Positions 16,437 to 25,143 of a DNA stretch of 64,000 bases are shown here, piece after piece (the first letter of the stretch is position 1; every line of letters begins with the position of its first letter). The notes under the pieces are model-generated. The model was not told the origin of the DNA. It worked only from the letters and a program-made list of their open reading frames with translations, and searched no databases. Both the position numbers and the translations under genes were made by a program. Origin of the DNA: Streptomyces sp. V3I8 (GTDB taxonomy: Bacteria; Actinomycetota; Actinomycetes; Streptomycetales; Streptomycetaceae); assembly GCF_030817535.1 (NCBI RefSeq), contig NZ_JAUSZL010000002.1, forward strand, positions 2,480,001-2,544,000. Direction: 5' to 3'.

Positions 16437-17957
16437 TCAGTCGCAGCCGCAGCCGCTGCCCACGGCGGCGGGCAGCGGTTCGGGCGCGCCGATCTTCGGC
16501 AGGCCGAGCATGACGCCGGCCGGCTTCGCGGCCTCGGCGGCGTTGCGCTTCTCCCAGGCGTCCCCCGCGCGCGTGCGGCGCACGTCCAGCGTGGCGCCCT
16601 CGGCGAGCAGGTGGTGCGGGGCGGCGTACGTGATCTCGACGGTGACGACGTCGCCGGGGCGGACGTCGGTGTCGGGCTTGGTGAAGTGCACCAGGCGGTT
16701 GTCGGGGGCGCGGCCGGAGAGGCGGTGCGTGGCGCCGTCCTTGCGGCCCTCGCCCTCGGCGACCATCAGCTCCAGCGTGCGGCCGACCTGCTTCTTGTTC
16801 TCGTCCCAGGAGATCTCCTCCTGGAGGGCGGCCAGACGCAGGTAGCGCGCCTGCACGACCTCCTTGGGGATCTGCCCCTCCATGGTGGCCGCGGGCGTGC
16901 CCGGGCGCTTGGAGTACTGGAAGGTGAAGGCCTGCGCGAAGCGGGCCTCGCGGACCGCGTGCAGGGTCTGCTCGAAGTCCTCCTCGGTCTCGCCGGGGAA
17001 GCCCACGATGATGTCGGTGGTGATCGCGGCGTGCGGGATCGAGGCGCGCACCTTGTCGATGATCCCGAGGTACCGCTCCTGGCGGTACGAGCGGCGCATC
17101 GCCTTCAGGACGGTGTCCGAGCCGGACTGCATCGGCATGTGGAGCTGCGGCATGACGTTCGAGGTCTCGGCCATGGCGGCGATGACGTCGTCCGTGAAGT
17201 CGCGCGGGTGCGGCGAGGTGAAGCGCACGCGCTCCAGGCCGTCGATCGTCCCGCAGGCCCGCAGGAGCTTGCTGAAGGCCTCCCGGTCGCCGATGTCGGA
17301 GCCGTAGGCGTTCACGTTCTGCCCGAGCAGGGTGATCTCGGAGACGCCCTCGCCGACGAGGGCCTCGATCTCGGCGAGGATGTCGCCGGTCCTGCGGTCC
17401 TTCTCCTTGCCGCGCAGCGCCGGGACGATGCAGAAGGTGCACGTGTTGTTGCAGCCGACGGAGATGGAGACCCAGGCGGCGTACGCGCTCTCGCGCCGGG
17501 TCGGCAGCGTCGACGGGAACGCCTCCAGCGACTCGGCGATCTCGACCTGCGCCTCCTCCTGGACGCGGGCGCGCTCCAGGAGGACGGGGAGCTTGCCGAT
17601 GTTGTGCGTACCGAAGACGACGTCCACCCAGGGCGCCCGCTTCACGATGGTGTCGCGGTCCTTCTGGGCGAGGCAGCCGCCGACGGCGATCTGCATGCCG
17701 GGCCGCTTCGTCTTCATCGGCGCGAGCCTGCCGAGGTTGCCGTAGAGACGGTTGTCGGCGTTCTCCCGCACCGCGCAGGTGTTGAAGACGACGACGTCCG
17801 CGTCACCGTCGGAGCCGTCGGGAGCGCGTACGTAACCGGCGTCCTCCAGCAGTCCGGAGAGCCGCTCGGAGTCGTGGACGTTCATCTGACATCCGTAGGT
17901 GCGCACTTCGTACGTTCTCGTCAGGTCCACTGCCCGGCTCCGGTCGCTGCTGCTCAT
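16437..17957 (-). CDS. miaB: tRNA-2-methylthio-N6-dimethylallyladenosine synthase
   Basis: A 506-aa radical-SAM methylthiotransferase that adds the ms2 group to i6A37, following MiaA. The N-terminal UPF0004 domain supplies three cysteines ([30 protein letters not shown]). The radical-SAM cluster is CNNTCTFC at about residue 190, followed by GKEKDRR and [14 protein letters not shown] domain (about residues 405-470) precedes a Cys-rich end, GSGCGCD. The start [20 protein letters not shown] fits the family; in-frame sequence upstream is unlike MiaB. The next gene upstream is divergent. Confidence 0.95.
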   Translation of the reverse strand: MSSSDRSRAVDLTRTYEVRTYGCQMNVHDSERLSGLLEDAGYVRAPDGSDGDADVVVFNTCAVRENADNRLYGNLGRLAPMKTKRPGMQIAVGGCLAQKDRDTIVKRAPWVDVVFGTHNIGKLPVLLERARVQEEAQVEIAESLEAFPSTLPTRRESAYAAWVSISVGCNNTCTFCIVPALRGKEKDRRTGDILAEIEALVGEGVSEITLLGQNVNAYGSDIGDREAFSKLLRACGTIDGLERVRFTSPHPRDFTDDVIAAMAETSNVMPQLHMPMQSGSDTVLKAMRRSYRQERYLGIIDKVRASIPHAAITTDIIVGFPGETEEDFEQTLHAVREARFAQAFTFQYSKRPGTPAATMEGQIPKEVVQARYLRLAALQEEISWDENKKQVGRTLELMVAEGEGRKDGATHRLSGRAPDNRLVHFTKPDTDVRPGDVVTVEITYAAPHHLLAEGATLDVRRTRAGDAWEKRNAAEAAKPAGVMLGLPKIGAPEPLPAAVGSGCGCD

Positions 17958-18113
17958 GCGACAAGGGTAGGCGGTGCCCGGAGTACGTCCCGCCCCCGTG
18001 GGGACCGTGCGACCGCGTGGTCGGTCACACGCGGCGGTGAACGGCTCGCGGACACCGCGCCCGGTGGACCCGGCCCTGGTCATCCGGACCGGAGAGCTGG
18101 CAGGATCGCGCGC

Positions 18114-19109
18114 ATGTTCCAGGCACTCCCCCGTACCGGCCGCCGCCGGGCCCTGCTGGGTTCGGCCGCCGCCCTCGTGGTCCTCGGGCTGCTGTCGTGG
18201 TGGCTGCTGCCCCTGGGCGAGAGATCACCGGACGGGAAGGTCGTCTTCAGCACGGGGACGCGGACCGGGGTGTACCAGCTGTACGGAGAGCTGCTGAAGG
18301 ACGCGCTCGCGAAGGACATGCCGCGCCTGGAGGTGGACCTGGAGCAGAGCGAGGGCTCGCAGGAGAACGTGGAGCGGGTGGCCACCGGGCAGGCCGACTT
18401 CACCATCGCGGCGGCCGACGCGGTCGAGAAGTACAAGGCGGACGGCGGGCGCGGCGCGGACCTGCTGCGCGGCTGCGCGCGGCTGTACGACGACTACGTG
18501 CACGTGATCGTCCCCCGCAGGTCCACCGTGAACTCCATCGCGGACCTGAAGGGCAAGAGGGTGGCGGTGGGGCAGGCGGGTTCCGGGGTGCTCCTGATCG
18601 CGGAGCAGGTGCTGGGGGCGGCCGGCCTCGATCCGAAGAAGGACATCCGGCCCGAGTACGTCGGGATCGGGGATGCGCCGCAGATGCTCGAGAAGGGCAG
18701 GATCGACGCGTTCTTCTGGTCCGGCGGGCTCCCGACCAGAACCGTCTCCGAGCTCTCGGAGCGCTTCGACGTCAAACTCGTCCCGATCGAGGCCGACCTC
18801 GTCGCGAAGCTGCACCCCACGGGTGCCAGGCCCGGGCACTACCGGTCGGCCCTCATACCGGCGGACGCCTACGTCAGAGCCCAGGACGTCGCCGTTCCGA
18901 CCCTGGCGGTGGCGAACCTGCTGGTGACCCGGGCCGGGACGGACGCGACGCTCACCGAGCGGATGACCCGCACGGTGATCAACAGCCGCGACAACATCGG
19001 CGAACGGGTCCACGCGGCACAGCGCGTGGACCTGCGGACCGCCATCTACACCGACCCGCTGGACCTGCACACGGGCGCACAGCGCTACTACCGCTCGGTC
19101 AAGCCGTAG
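18114..19109 (+). CDS. TAXI-family TRAP-type solute receptor (orphan)
   Basis: A 331-aa protein with an N-terminal membrane anchor or signal ([21 protein letters not shown], about residues 15-35) and a periplasmic-binding-protein body. [57 protein letters not shown] and [14 protein letters not shown] are characteristic of TAXI (TRAP-associated extracytoplasmic immunogenic) receptors. TRAP receptors normally bind organic acids such as glutamate or 2-oxoglutarate and deliver them to a DctQM-type permease, but no TRAP permease is in this window. It is convergent with gluK, a sensor kinase. A sensory partnership with GluK is possible but is inference only. The start is ATG 18114 with AGGA upstream. 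Confidence 0.85.
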   Translation: MFQALPRTGRRRALLGSAAALVVLGLLSWWLLPLGERSPDGKVVFSTGTRTGVYQLYGELLKDALAKDMPRLEVDLEQSEGSQENVERVATGQADFTIAAADAVEKYKADGGRGADLLRGCARLYDDYVHVIVPRRSTVNSIADLKGKRVAVGQAGSGVLLIAEQVLGAAGLDPKKDIRPEYVGIGDAPQMLEKGRIDAFFWSGGLPTRTVSELSERFDVKLVPIEADLVAKLHPTGARPGHYRSALIPADAYVRAQDVAVPTLAVANLLVTRAGTDATLTERMTRTVINSRDNIGERVHAAQRVDLRTAIYTDPLDLHTGAQRYYRSVKP

Positions 19110-19146
19110 CGGTCCGGCCGGAGGACGGCGCCGCTCGCCGTGTCAC

Positions 19147-19198
19147 GGGCTCGTACGCCCGCCCGGTCCCCGCGGGGCCTCGGAGGGCGTACGAGCCC
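19147..19198. terminator. Hairpin between convergent TAXI receptor and gluK genes
   Basis: A perfect 14-bp inverted repeat: GGGCTCGTACGCCC (19147-19160) pairs with GGGCGTACGAGCCC (19185-19198) around a GC-rich 24-nt loop. It is placed between two converging genes, so it probably works in both directions. Confidence 0.75.
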
Positions 19199-19211
19199 CG
19201 TGTACGCCCGC

Positions 19212-20615
19212 TCAGCTCCCGGGCATCGTCCGCGGCACCGCCACCGTCACCGTCAGCCCGTGCGGCTCGTGGTGCGCGTACGCGATGGAGCCGCCGCCCG
19301 CGGAGAGCAGTGCGCGGGAGATCGACAGGCCGAGCCCCGAGCCCCTGATGTTCTGGTGGCCGGCGCTGCGCCAGAAGCGGTCGCCGACGCGGGTCAGCTC
19401 CTCGTCGCTCAGGCCCGGCCCGCGGTCGGTGACGACGATGGTCGAGACCTCGCCGTTCGAGGCGACCGTGACCTCGACGGACTCTCCCCCGGGCGTGAAC
19501 TTCAGCGCGTTGTCGATGACCGCGTCCAGGGCGCTGGAGAGGGCCACGGGGTCGGCCCACGCGGTCGTGGCGGGGCAGGTCCCCACGAGCCGTACGCCCT
19601 TGTCGTCGGCCATCGGCGACCAGGACGCCACGCGTTCGGCGGTGAGCTCGCCGATGTCGGTGAGCCGCAGATGCGCCTCGGCGTGCTCGGCGAGGGCGAG
19701 GTCCAGGAGGTCGTCCAGGACCTGGGCCAGACGCTTGCCCTCCGTACGGACCGAGGCGATCTCCTCGTTGCCCTCGGGCAGCTCCAGGGCGAGCAGTTCG
19801 ATGCGCAGCAGCAGGGCGGACAGCGGGTTGCGCAACTGGTGCGAGGCGTCGGCGACGAAGGCGCGCTGCTGTTCCAGGACGTCCTCGACGTTGTCGGCCA
19901 TCTCGTTGAACGACCGGGCCAGGCGCCTGAGTTCCGGCGGTCCGCCAGCGACGGCGACCCGGGATTTCAGCCGGCCGGTCGCGATGTCGTGGGTGGTGGC
20001 GTCGAGGATGCGCACGGGCCGCAGCACCCAGCCGGTCAGGCGCAGCGCGGCGCCCAGCGCCAGGAGCATCGCCGCGATCTCGCCGGCGCCTATGACGAGC
20101 CAGCCCCGCAGGATCCTGGAACGCATCGGGCCGGTGGGCGAGTCGGTGACCACGACCGCGACGACGTCACCGTCCCGGATGACGGGGGAGGCGACGACCA
20201 GGCGGTCCCGCTGCCACGGCCAGACCTGCTCGGGGTCGTGGCTGCGGCGGCTCTGGAGCGCTTCGTTGAAGGCGTCGCGCACCTCGCCCTTCTCGGGGAG
20301 GTACCAGTTCAGCGGCGCGTTCGCCATGACGCACTCGCCGCGGTAGAAGACGCCGACGTTGATCTCGTACAGCTCGTGGTAGGTGCCCAGTTCCTCGCGG
20401 AGCGTCTCGCCGCGCTGTTCGGTGGGGCTGCGGGACCCGTCCGGGCAGTCGGCCACGAACTGGGCCAGGGACGCGAAGCGTGCCGTGTCGTCGATCCGGT
20501 CGACGATCACCTTCTGCTGCTGCGCCGCCGCCAGGCTGGTGGCGAGAGGGACCCCCAGGGCGAGCAGGATCGCCGCCATCAGGACGATGAGCAGGGGGAG
20601 GAGGCGTGTGCGCAC
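19212..20615 (-). CDS. gluK: Sensor histidine kinase of the glutamate two-component system
   Basis: A 467-aa membrane kinase. TM1 spans about residues 7-30 and TM2 about residues 172-193, enclosing an extracytoplasmic sensor loop of about 140 aa. A HAMP linker, a HisKA domain with phospho-acceptor His259 (ADASHQLRNPLSALLLR), the N-box VIDNALKF, G1 DRGPGLS and G2 [13 protein letters not shown] follow. It sits 9 nt downstream of the response-regulator gene and divergent from gluABCD. The S. coelicolor counterpart has been described as GluK, which with GluR senses extracellular glutamate and activates gluABCD (established knowledge, from memory). The GTG start at 20615 has only a weak Shine-Dalgarno, consistent with translational coupling to gluR. 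Confidence 0.88.
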   Translation of the reverse strand: MRTRLLPLLIVLMAAILLALGVPLATSLAAAQQQKVIVDRIDDTARFASLAQFVADCPDGSRSPTEQRGETLREELGTYHELYEINVGVFYRGECVMANAPLNWYLPEKGEVRDAFNEALQSRRSHDPEQVWPWQRDRLVVASPVIRDGDVVAVVVTDSPTGPMRSRILRGWLVIGAGEIAAMLLALGAALRLTGWVLRPVRILDATTHDIATGRLKSRVAVAGGPPELRRLARSFNEMADNVEDVLEQQRAFVADASHQLRNPLSALLLRIELLALELPEGNEEIASVRTEGKRLAQVLDDLLDLALAEHAEAHLRLTDIGELTAERVASWSPMADDKGVRLVGTCPATTAWADPVALSSALDAVIDNALKFTPGGESVEVTVASNGEVSTIVVTDRGPGLSDEELTRVGDRFWRSAGHQNIRGSGLGLSISRALLSAGGGSIAYAHHEPHGLTVTVAVPRTMPGS

Positions 20616-20624
20616 CCGGACCCG

Positions 20625-21311
20625 CTACGCGGCGGGCGCGACGAGCCGGTATCCGACGCCGCGCACGGTCTCGATCAGGGCCGGCATGCGCAGTTTGGAG
20701 CGCAGCGACGCGACGTGCACCTCCAGGGTGCGGCCGGTCCCCTCCCAGCTGGTACGCCAGACCTCGCTGATGATCTGCTCCCGCCGGAACACCACGCCGG
20801 GCCGCTGGGCGAGGAGCGCCAGCAGGTCGAACTCCTTGCGGGTCAGCTGGACGACCGTGCCGTCGACGCTGACCTGGCGGGTGGGCAGTTCGATGCGTAC
20901 GGGTCCCAGGCGCAGCGCGTCGTCGCCGACGGGCGCCGAGTCGTCGGGGACCGTGCGCCGGGCGACCGCGTGGATACGGGCGAGGAGTTCCCCGGTGTCG
21001 TAGGGCTTCACCACGTAGTCGTCGGCGCCGAGGTTGAGACCGTGGATCCGGGAGCGTACGTCGGCGCGCGCGGTGACCATGATCACGGGCGTGCCGGTCC
21101 GCTTGCGGATCTTGCCGCAGACCTCGAACCCGTCCTGGTCGGGCAGACCGAGGTCGAGGAGCACCACTCCGAAGCCGTCGCCCTCCGGGACGAGTGCCTG
21201 GAGGGCCTCCGCGCCGCTGCGGGCGTGCGTGACGGCGAAGCCGTGGCGGGCGAGGACCGCGGACAGAGCGGCGGCGACATGGTTGTCGTCCTCGACGAGG
21301 AGCAGTCTCAT
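20625..21311 (-). CDS. gluR: OmpR-family response regulator of the glutamate system
   Basis: A 228-aa transcription factor. The receiver domain has acidic pocket EDD (residues 7-9), phospho-acceptor Asp53 in LLDLGLPDQDG, and Lys102 in VVKPYD. The winged-helix domain (residues 130-226) ends with LEVHVASLRSKL and VRGVGYRLV, standard for OmpR/PhoB regulators. ATG 21311 is preceded by AAGGGGG at 5 nt. It is cotranscribed with gluK and divergent from gluA, so the 302-nt intergenic region is the expected binding site; a tandem TACGC(A/G)GC pair there is a candidate. Confidence 0.88.
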   Translation of the reverse strand: MRLLLVEDDNHVAAALSAVLARHGFAVTHARSGAEALQALVPEGDGFGVVLLDLGLPDQDGFEVCGKIRKRTGTPVIMVTARADVRSRIHGLNLGADDYVVKPYDTGELLARIHAVARRTVPDDSAPVGDDALRLGPVRIELPTRQVSVDGTVVQLTRKEFDLLALLAQRPGVVFRREQIISEVWRTSWEGTGRTLEVHVASLRSKLRMPALIETVRGVGYRLVAPAA

Positions 21312-21613
21312 CACGGCCCCCTTCGGTTCATCAGTCGTATGTTCTGAACGGTTAGACATGCGTTCCGGGCGGCCGGTGCCGCCCACGCGCGCGTGTCACC
21401 TGGCAGTCAGGCGGATGGACGCGGACGGCGTCAAGCGTGTACGGGACGTGGCCCGGTTCCGTTACGCAGCCGGTACGCGGCTGAAGGCGCCTTCACGAAG
21501 AGTGTCCGTCTGCCGCCGGATCGTTATGCTCAATTTCCCCTCAGATGTAATGACGCTGGTCGTGCGGCATCACTACTGTCCTCCGCAACCGAGGAGGACG
21601 GAGCTAGAGGCCG
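21312..21613. promoter_or_regulatory. gluR/gluA divergent control region
   Basis: No gene is visible. On the plus strand TATGCT at 21526-21531 fits a HrdB -10 for gluABCD; the best -35 (TGTCCG, 21504-21509) is poor, suggesting activator dependence. About 45-60 nt upstream of that -10 are two direct repeats, TACGCAGC (21463-21470) and TACGCGGC (21474-21481), set 11 nt apart. This is the geometry bound by OmpR-family dimers. Immediately after them lies a perfect palindrome, GAAGGCGCCTTC (21483-21494). The transcript would have a leader of about 75 nt. Confidence 0.45.
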
Positions 21614-22390
21614 ATGACCGAAGTATCGGTGACCAAGGACGCCACACCCACGGCCGACGATCTGGTCGTACTGAAGAACGTCAACAAGCACTTCGGTGCG
21701 TTGCACGTACTTCAGGACATCGATCTGACCATCGCCCGCGGTGAGGTTGTCGTGGTCATCGGACCCTCCGGGTCCGGAAAGTCCACCCTGTGCCGCGCGA
21801 TCAACCGCCTGGAGTCCATCGAGTCGGGAACCATCACGATCGACGGAAAGCCGCTGCCCGAGGAGGGCAAGGCGCTCGCCCGCCTGCGCGCCGACGTCGG
21901 CATGGTCTTCCAGTCCTTCAACCTGTTCGCGCACAAGACCGTGCTCGAGAACGTGATGCTGGGTCAGCTGAAGGTCCGCAAGGCCGACAAGAAGGACGCC
22001 GAGGAGAAGGCGCGCGGGCTGCTCGACCGAGTGGGTGTCGCAGCCCAGGCGGACAAGTACCCGGCGCAGCTCTCCGGCGGGCAGCAGCAGCGTGTCGCGA
22101 TCGCCCGGGCACTGGCGATGGGCCCCAAGGTCATGCTCTTCGACGAGCCGACGTCGGCGCTCGACCCGGAGATGATCAACGAGGTCCTGGAAGTCATGCA
22201 GCAGCTCGCGCGTGACGGAATGACGATGGTCGTGGTCACCCACGAGATGGGATTCGCCCGTTCGGCGGCCAACCGGGTCGTCTTCATGGCGGACGGTCGC
22301 ATCGTCGAAGAGGCTGTGCCGGACCAGTTCTTCAGCAACCCGCGCAGCGACCGGGCGAAGGACTTCCTGTCGAAGATCCTGCACCACTGA
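21614..22390 (+). CDS. gluA: Glutamate ABC transporter, ATP-binding protein
   Basis: A 258-aa ATPase of the polar-amino-acid uptake class that powers glutamate import through GluC/GluD. Motifs are Walker [10 protein letters not shown] (about residue 51), Q-loop VFQSFNLF, signature LSGGQQQR, Walker B VMLFDEP with TSALDPE as D-loop, and the switch His in VVTHEMGF. The length is normal for GlnQ/GluA proteins. The ATG follows AGAGG by 4-5 nt. It is first in gluABCD and divergent from gluRK, which should activate it in glutamate. Confidence 0.95.
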   Translation: MTEVSVTKDATPTADDLVVLKNVNKHFGALHVLQDIDLTIARGEVVVVIGPSGSGKSTLCRAINRLESIESGTITIDGKPLPEEGKALARLRADVGMVFQSFNLFAHKTVLENVMLGQLKVRKADKKDAEEKARGLLDRVGVAAQADKYPAQLSGGQQQRVAIARALAMGPKVMLFDEPTSALDPEMINEVLEVMQQLARDGMTMVVVTHEMGFARSAANRVVFMADGRIVEEAVPDQFFSNPRSDRAKDFLSKILHH

Positions 22391-22448
22391 CGACCCACGG
22401 CACCCGCACCGCCGCATCGCACTTCTTCACCACTCAAAGGATTTCACC

Positions 22449-23295
22449 ATGAAGCTCCGCAAGGTCACCGCCGCCTCGGCCACCGTCCTCGCCCTCGCCC
22501 TCGCCGCCACCGCGTGCGGTTCCGACGACAAGGACGACAGCGACTCCTCGTCCAGCGGCGGCGGCAACAAGAAGATCACCATCGGCATCAAGTTCGACCA
22601 GCCCGGCATCGGCCAGAAGACGCCGGACGGCTACGCGGGCTTCGACGTCGACGTCGCGACGTACGTCGCCAAGCAGCTCGGCTACGGCGAGGACCAGATC
22701 CAGTGGAAGGAGGCGAAGAGCGCCGACCGCGAGACCATGCTCCAGCGTGGTGACGTCGACTTCATCGCCGCCTCCTACTCGATCAACGACGAGCGCGCCG
22801 CGAAGGTCGACTTCGCCGGCCCCTACCTCCTCGCCCACCAGGACGTGCTGGTGCGCGCCGACGACAAGTCGATCAAGGCGCCGGAGGACCTCAACAGCAA
22901 GAAGCTGTGTTCGGTGACCGGCTCGACCTCGGCGCAGAACGTCAAGGACAAGCTCGCCCCGAAGGCCCAGCTGCAGCAGTACCCGAGCGTACTCCGCGTG
23001 CCTGACCGGTCTGCAGAGCGGCGCCATCGACGCGCTGACCACGGACGACTCGATCCTCGCCGGTTACGCCGCGCAGTCGAACTTCAAGGGCAAGTTCAAG
23101 CTCGGCCGCTTCAAGATGACCAACGAGAACTACGGCATCGGCGTCAAGAAGGGCAGCGACCTCAAGGCCAAGATCAATACGGCCCTGGAGAAGATGGTCT
23201 CCGACAAGTCGTGGGACAAGGCCGTCGAGGCCAACTTCGGCCCGGCCGGGTACAAGAACGAGCCCGCTCCGCAGATCGGCAACGTCGTCAAGTAA
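22449..23295 (+). pseudogene. gluB: Glutamate-binding lipoprotein, frameshifted (likely single-base error)
   Basis: An extracytoplasmic glutamate-binding lipoprotein, about 280 aa if restored. The signal and lipobox are intact (ALAATAC with Cys23), followed by a Ser/Asp linker and the SBP_bac_3 fold (ITIGIKFDQPG, GFDVDVATYVAKQLG, DFIAASYSINDERAAKVDFAGPY). After KAQLQQYPS the frame is lost: 22981-22990 reads ACCCGAGCGT where a GAGC-TAC reading is expected. Removing one G at about 22989 restores YSACLTGLQSGAIDALTTDD and runs to NVVK and TAA at 23293-23295. Without correction the product ends in an Arg-rich tail at 23312. The downstream permease genes are intact. A sequencing error is more likely than a real loss, because the restored half is fully conserved. 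Confidence 0.88.
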
Positions 23296-23310
23296 AGCGG
23301 GATCCGCCCT

Positions 23311-23347
23311 GACCGGTGCGCCGTCCTCCTGGGGCGGCGCACCGGTC
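23311..23347. promoter_or_regulatory. Stable hairpin between gluB and gluC
   Basis: A perfect 13-bp stem, GACCGGTGCGCCG (23311-23323) and its complement (23335-23347), with an 11-nt loop. It lies 15 nt after the gluB stop and 38 nt before gluC. Such intercistronic hairpins in ABC operons usually stabilise the binding-protein message and lower permease expression, which fits the need for excess binding protein. Confidence 0.65.
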
Positions 23348-23385
23348 AGGAGGAGCCCTCCCCACACGCGGAAGCGCGGGAGATC

Positions 23386-24051
23386 GTGTTCGATTTTCTT
23401 GAAGGTTACAACCTGTGGGAAGCCTTTTGGACGACGGTGCAGCTGACCGTCATGTCCGCCGTCGGCTCCCTGATCTGGGGAACAATGCTGGCCGCCATGC
23501 GGGTCGGTCCGGTACCTCTGATGCGCGGTTTCGGTACCGCCTACGTAAACATCGTGCGGAACATTCCGCTCACAGTGATCATTCTGTTCACGTCCCTGGG
23601 TCTCAACCAGACGTTCCGGGTCACTCTCGGCTCGAACGAGTTCGACACCACCAACTTCCGGCTCGCGACGCTCGGCCTGATCGTGTACACCTCCGCGTTC
23701 GTGTGTGAGGCGCTGCGTTCCGGCATCAACACGGTGCCCGTGGGCCAGGCCGAGGCGGCACGTGCCCTCGGTCTGAACTTCACGCAGGTACTGACGCTGG
23801 TCGTGCTGCCGCAGGCGTTCCGTTCGGTCGTCGGTCCGCTGGCGAACGTCCTGATCGCGCTGACGAAGAACACCACGGTGGCCGCCGCCATCGGCGTCGC
23901 CGAGGCCGCGCTGCTGATGAAGGAGATGATCGAGAACGAGGCGCAGCTCGTCCTGATCTCCTCGGTCTTCGCATTCGGATTCGTGTGTCTGACACTGCCG
24001 ACCGGTCTGATCCTCGGCTGGGTGAGCAAGAAGGTGGCGGTGAAGCGATGA
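23386..24051 (+). CDS. gluC: Glutamate ABC transporter permease
   Basis: A 221-aa inner-membrane permease of the His/Glu/Gln/Arg class with about five TM segments. It carries the conserved cytoplasmic EAA-loop motif EAARALGLNFTQVLTLVVLPQAFR (from about residue 126), which docks with GluA. The N-terminal segment AFWTTVQLTVMSAVGSLIWG is the first TM. The stop overlaps the gluD start by 4 nt (ATGA), so the two permeases are translationally coupled and likely form a heterodimer. The likely GTG start (23386) is preceded by GGGAGA. Confidence 0.94.
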   Translation: MFDFLEGYNLWEAFWTTVQLTVMSAVGSLIWGTMLAAMRVGPVPLMRGFGTAYVNIVRNIPLTVIILFTSLGLNQTFRVTLGSNEFDTTNFRLATLGLIVYTSAFVCEALRSGINTVPVGQAEAARALGLNFTQVLTLVVLPQAFRSVVGPLANVLIALTKNTTVAAAIGVAEAALLMKEMIENEAQLVLISSVFAFGFVCLTLPTGLILGWVSKKVAVKR

Positions 24052-24941
24052 GCTCGGTCCTCTATGACGCCCAGGGCCCGAAAGCCAAGCGGCGCAACGT
24101 CGTCGTCTCGGTGGTCTTCGTCGTCGTCCTCGCCGCGGTGCTGTGGTGGATGTACGACATGCTGGACGAGAAGGGCCAGCTCGAGTGGGCGCTGTGGAAG
24201 CCCTTCGTCCACGGGGAGGCCTGGAGCACGTACCTGTGGCCGGGGCTGCTGAACACGCTCAAGGCCGCGGCGCTCGCCATGGTCATCGCGCTTCCGCTCG
24301 GCGCGGTCCTCGGTATCGCCCGGCTGTCCGACCACACCTGGGTACGGGTCCCGGCCGGTGTCGTGGTGGAGTTCTTCCGCGCCATCCCGGTACTGGTCCT
24401 GATGATCTTCGGTCTGGCGCTGTTCTCGGAGTACACGGACGTCAGCACGGACGACCGTCCGCTGTACGCGGTCGTCACCGGTCTGGTGCTCTACAACGCC
24501 TCGGTCCTCGCCGAGATCGTCCGGGCGGGCATCCTGTCGCTGCCCAGGGGACAGGCGGAGGCCGCGTCGGCCATCGGCCTGCGCAAGAACCAGATCATGC
24601 GGTTCATCCTGCTGCCGCAGGCGGTCACGGCGATGCTGCCGGCGATCGTCAGCCAGCTCGTGGTGATCGTGAAGGACACGGCGCTCGGTGGCGCGGTCCT
24701 CACCTTCCCCGACCTGATGGCGTCCGTCAGCCCGATGAGTTCCTACTACGGCGCGAACACCATCGCCAGCTTCACGATCGTGGCCCTGATCTACATCGCG
24801 ATCAACTTCTCCCTCACGACCTTCGCAGGCTGGCTGGAGCGCCGGCTGCGCCAGGGCAAGAAGTCCACCGGCGCGGTCGTCGGGGCGGACGCGGTGGAGG
24901 AGCTCAGCACCCCCGGTGAGCACGTGGAAGGGCAGAAGTAG
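24048..24941 (+). CDS. gluD: Glutamate ABC transporter permease
   Basis: A 297-aa partner of GluC. An N-terminal cytoplasmic stretch precedes TM1 (VVVSVVFVVVLAAVLWWMY). The permease core includes AWSTYLWPGLLNTLKAAAL and the EAA-like motif EAASAIGLRKNQIMRFILLPQA (from about residue 180). The C-terminal tail of about 35 residues is charged (RLRQGKKSTGAVVGADAVEE). The ATG at 24048 overlaps the gluC stop. A 14-bp terminator hairpin follows 53 nt after the stop, closing the operon. Confidence 0.94.
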   Translation: MSSVLYDAQGPKAKRRNVVVSVVFVVVLAAVLWWMYDMLDEKGQLEWALWKPFVHGEAWSTYLWPGLLNTLKAAALAMVIALPLGAVLGIARLSDHTWVRVPAGVVVEFFRAIPVLVLMIFGLALFSEYTDVSTDDRPLYAVVTGLVLYNASVLAEIVRAGILSLPRGQAEAASAIGLRKNQIMRFILLPQAVTAMLPAIVSQLVVIVKDTALGGAVLTFPDLMASVSPMSSYYGANTIASFTIVALIYIAINFSLTTFAGWLERRLRQGKKSTGAVVGADAVEELSTPGEHVEGQK

Positions 24942-24994
24942 GCGCCCTCGCGAACAGGGCGCGCACGCCGCGGAACTGACGAGATGTGAGCAAC

Positions 24995-25026
24995 CGGAGG
25001 CAGTGGCGTGATCGCCACTGCCTCCG
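24995..25026 (+). terminator. Terminator of gluABCD
   Basis: A perfect 14-bp stem, CGGAGGCAGTGGCG (24995-25008) with its complement (25013-25026), and a TGAT tetraloop. It lies 53 nt after gluD and has no T-run, as usual for high-GC actinobacteria. Confidence 0.85.
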
Positions 25027-25143
25027 TCACTTGACGCAAGCACCGGCAATGGGTTGCATACGTTCTGTGATCGTGTACCCCGCTCCACCTGCAAGTCCCG
25101 GTAGGACACTCTGGACGCCGCTCCGGGCAGGGGGCACCGCGCC

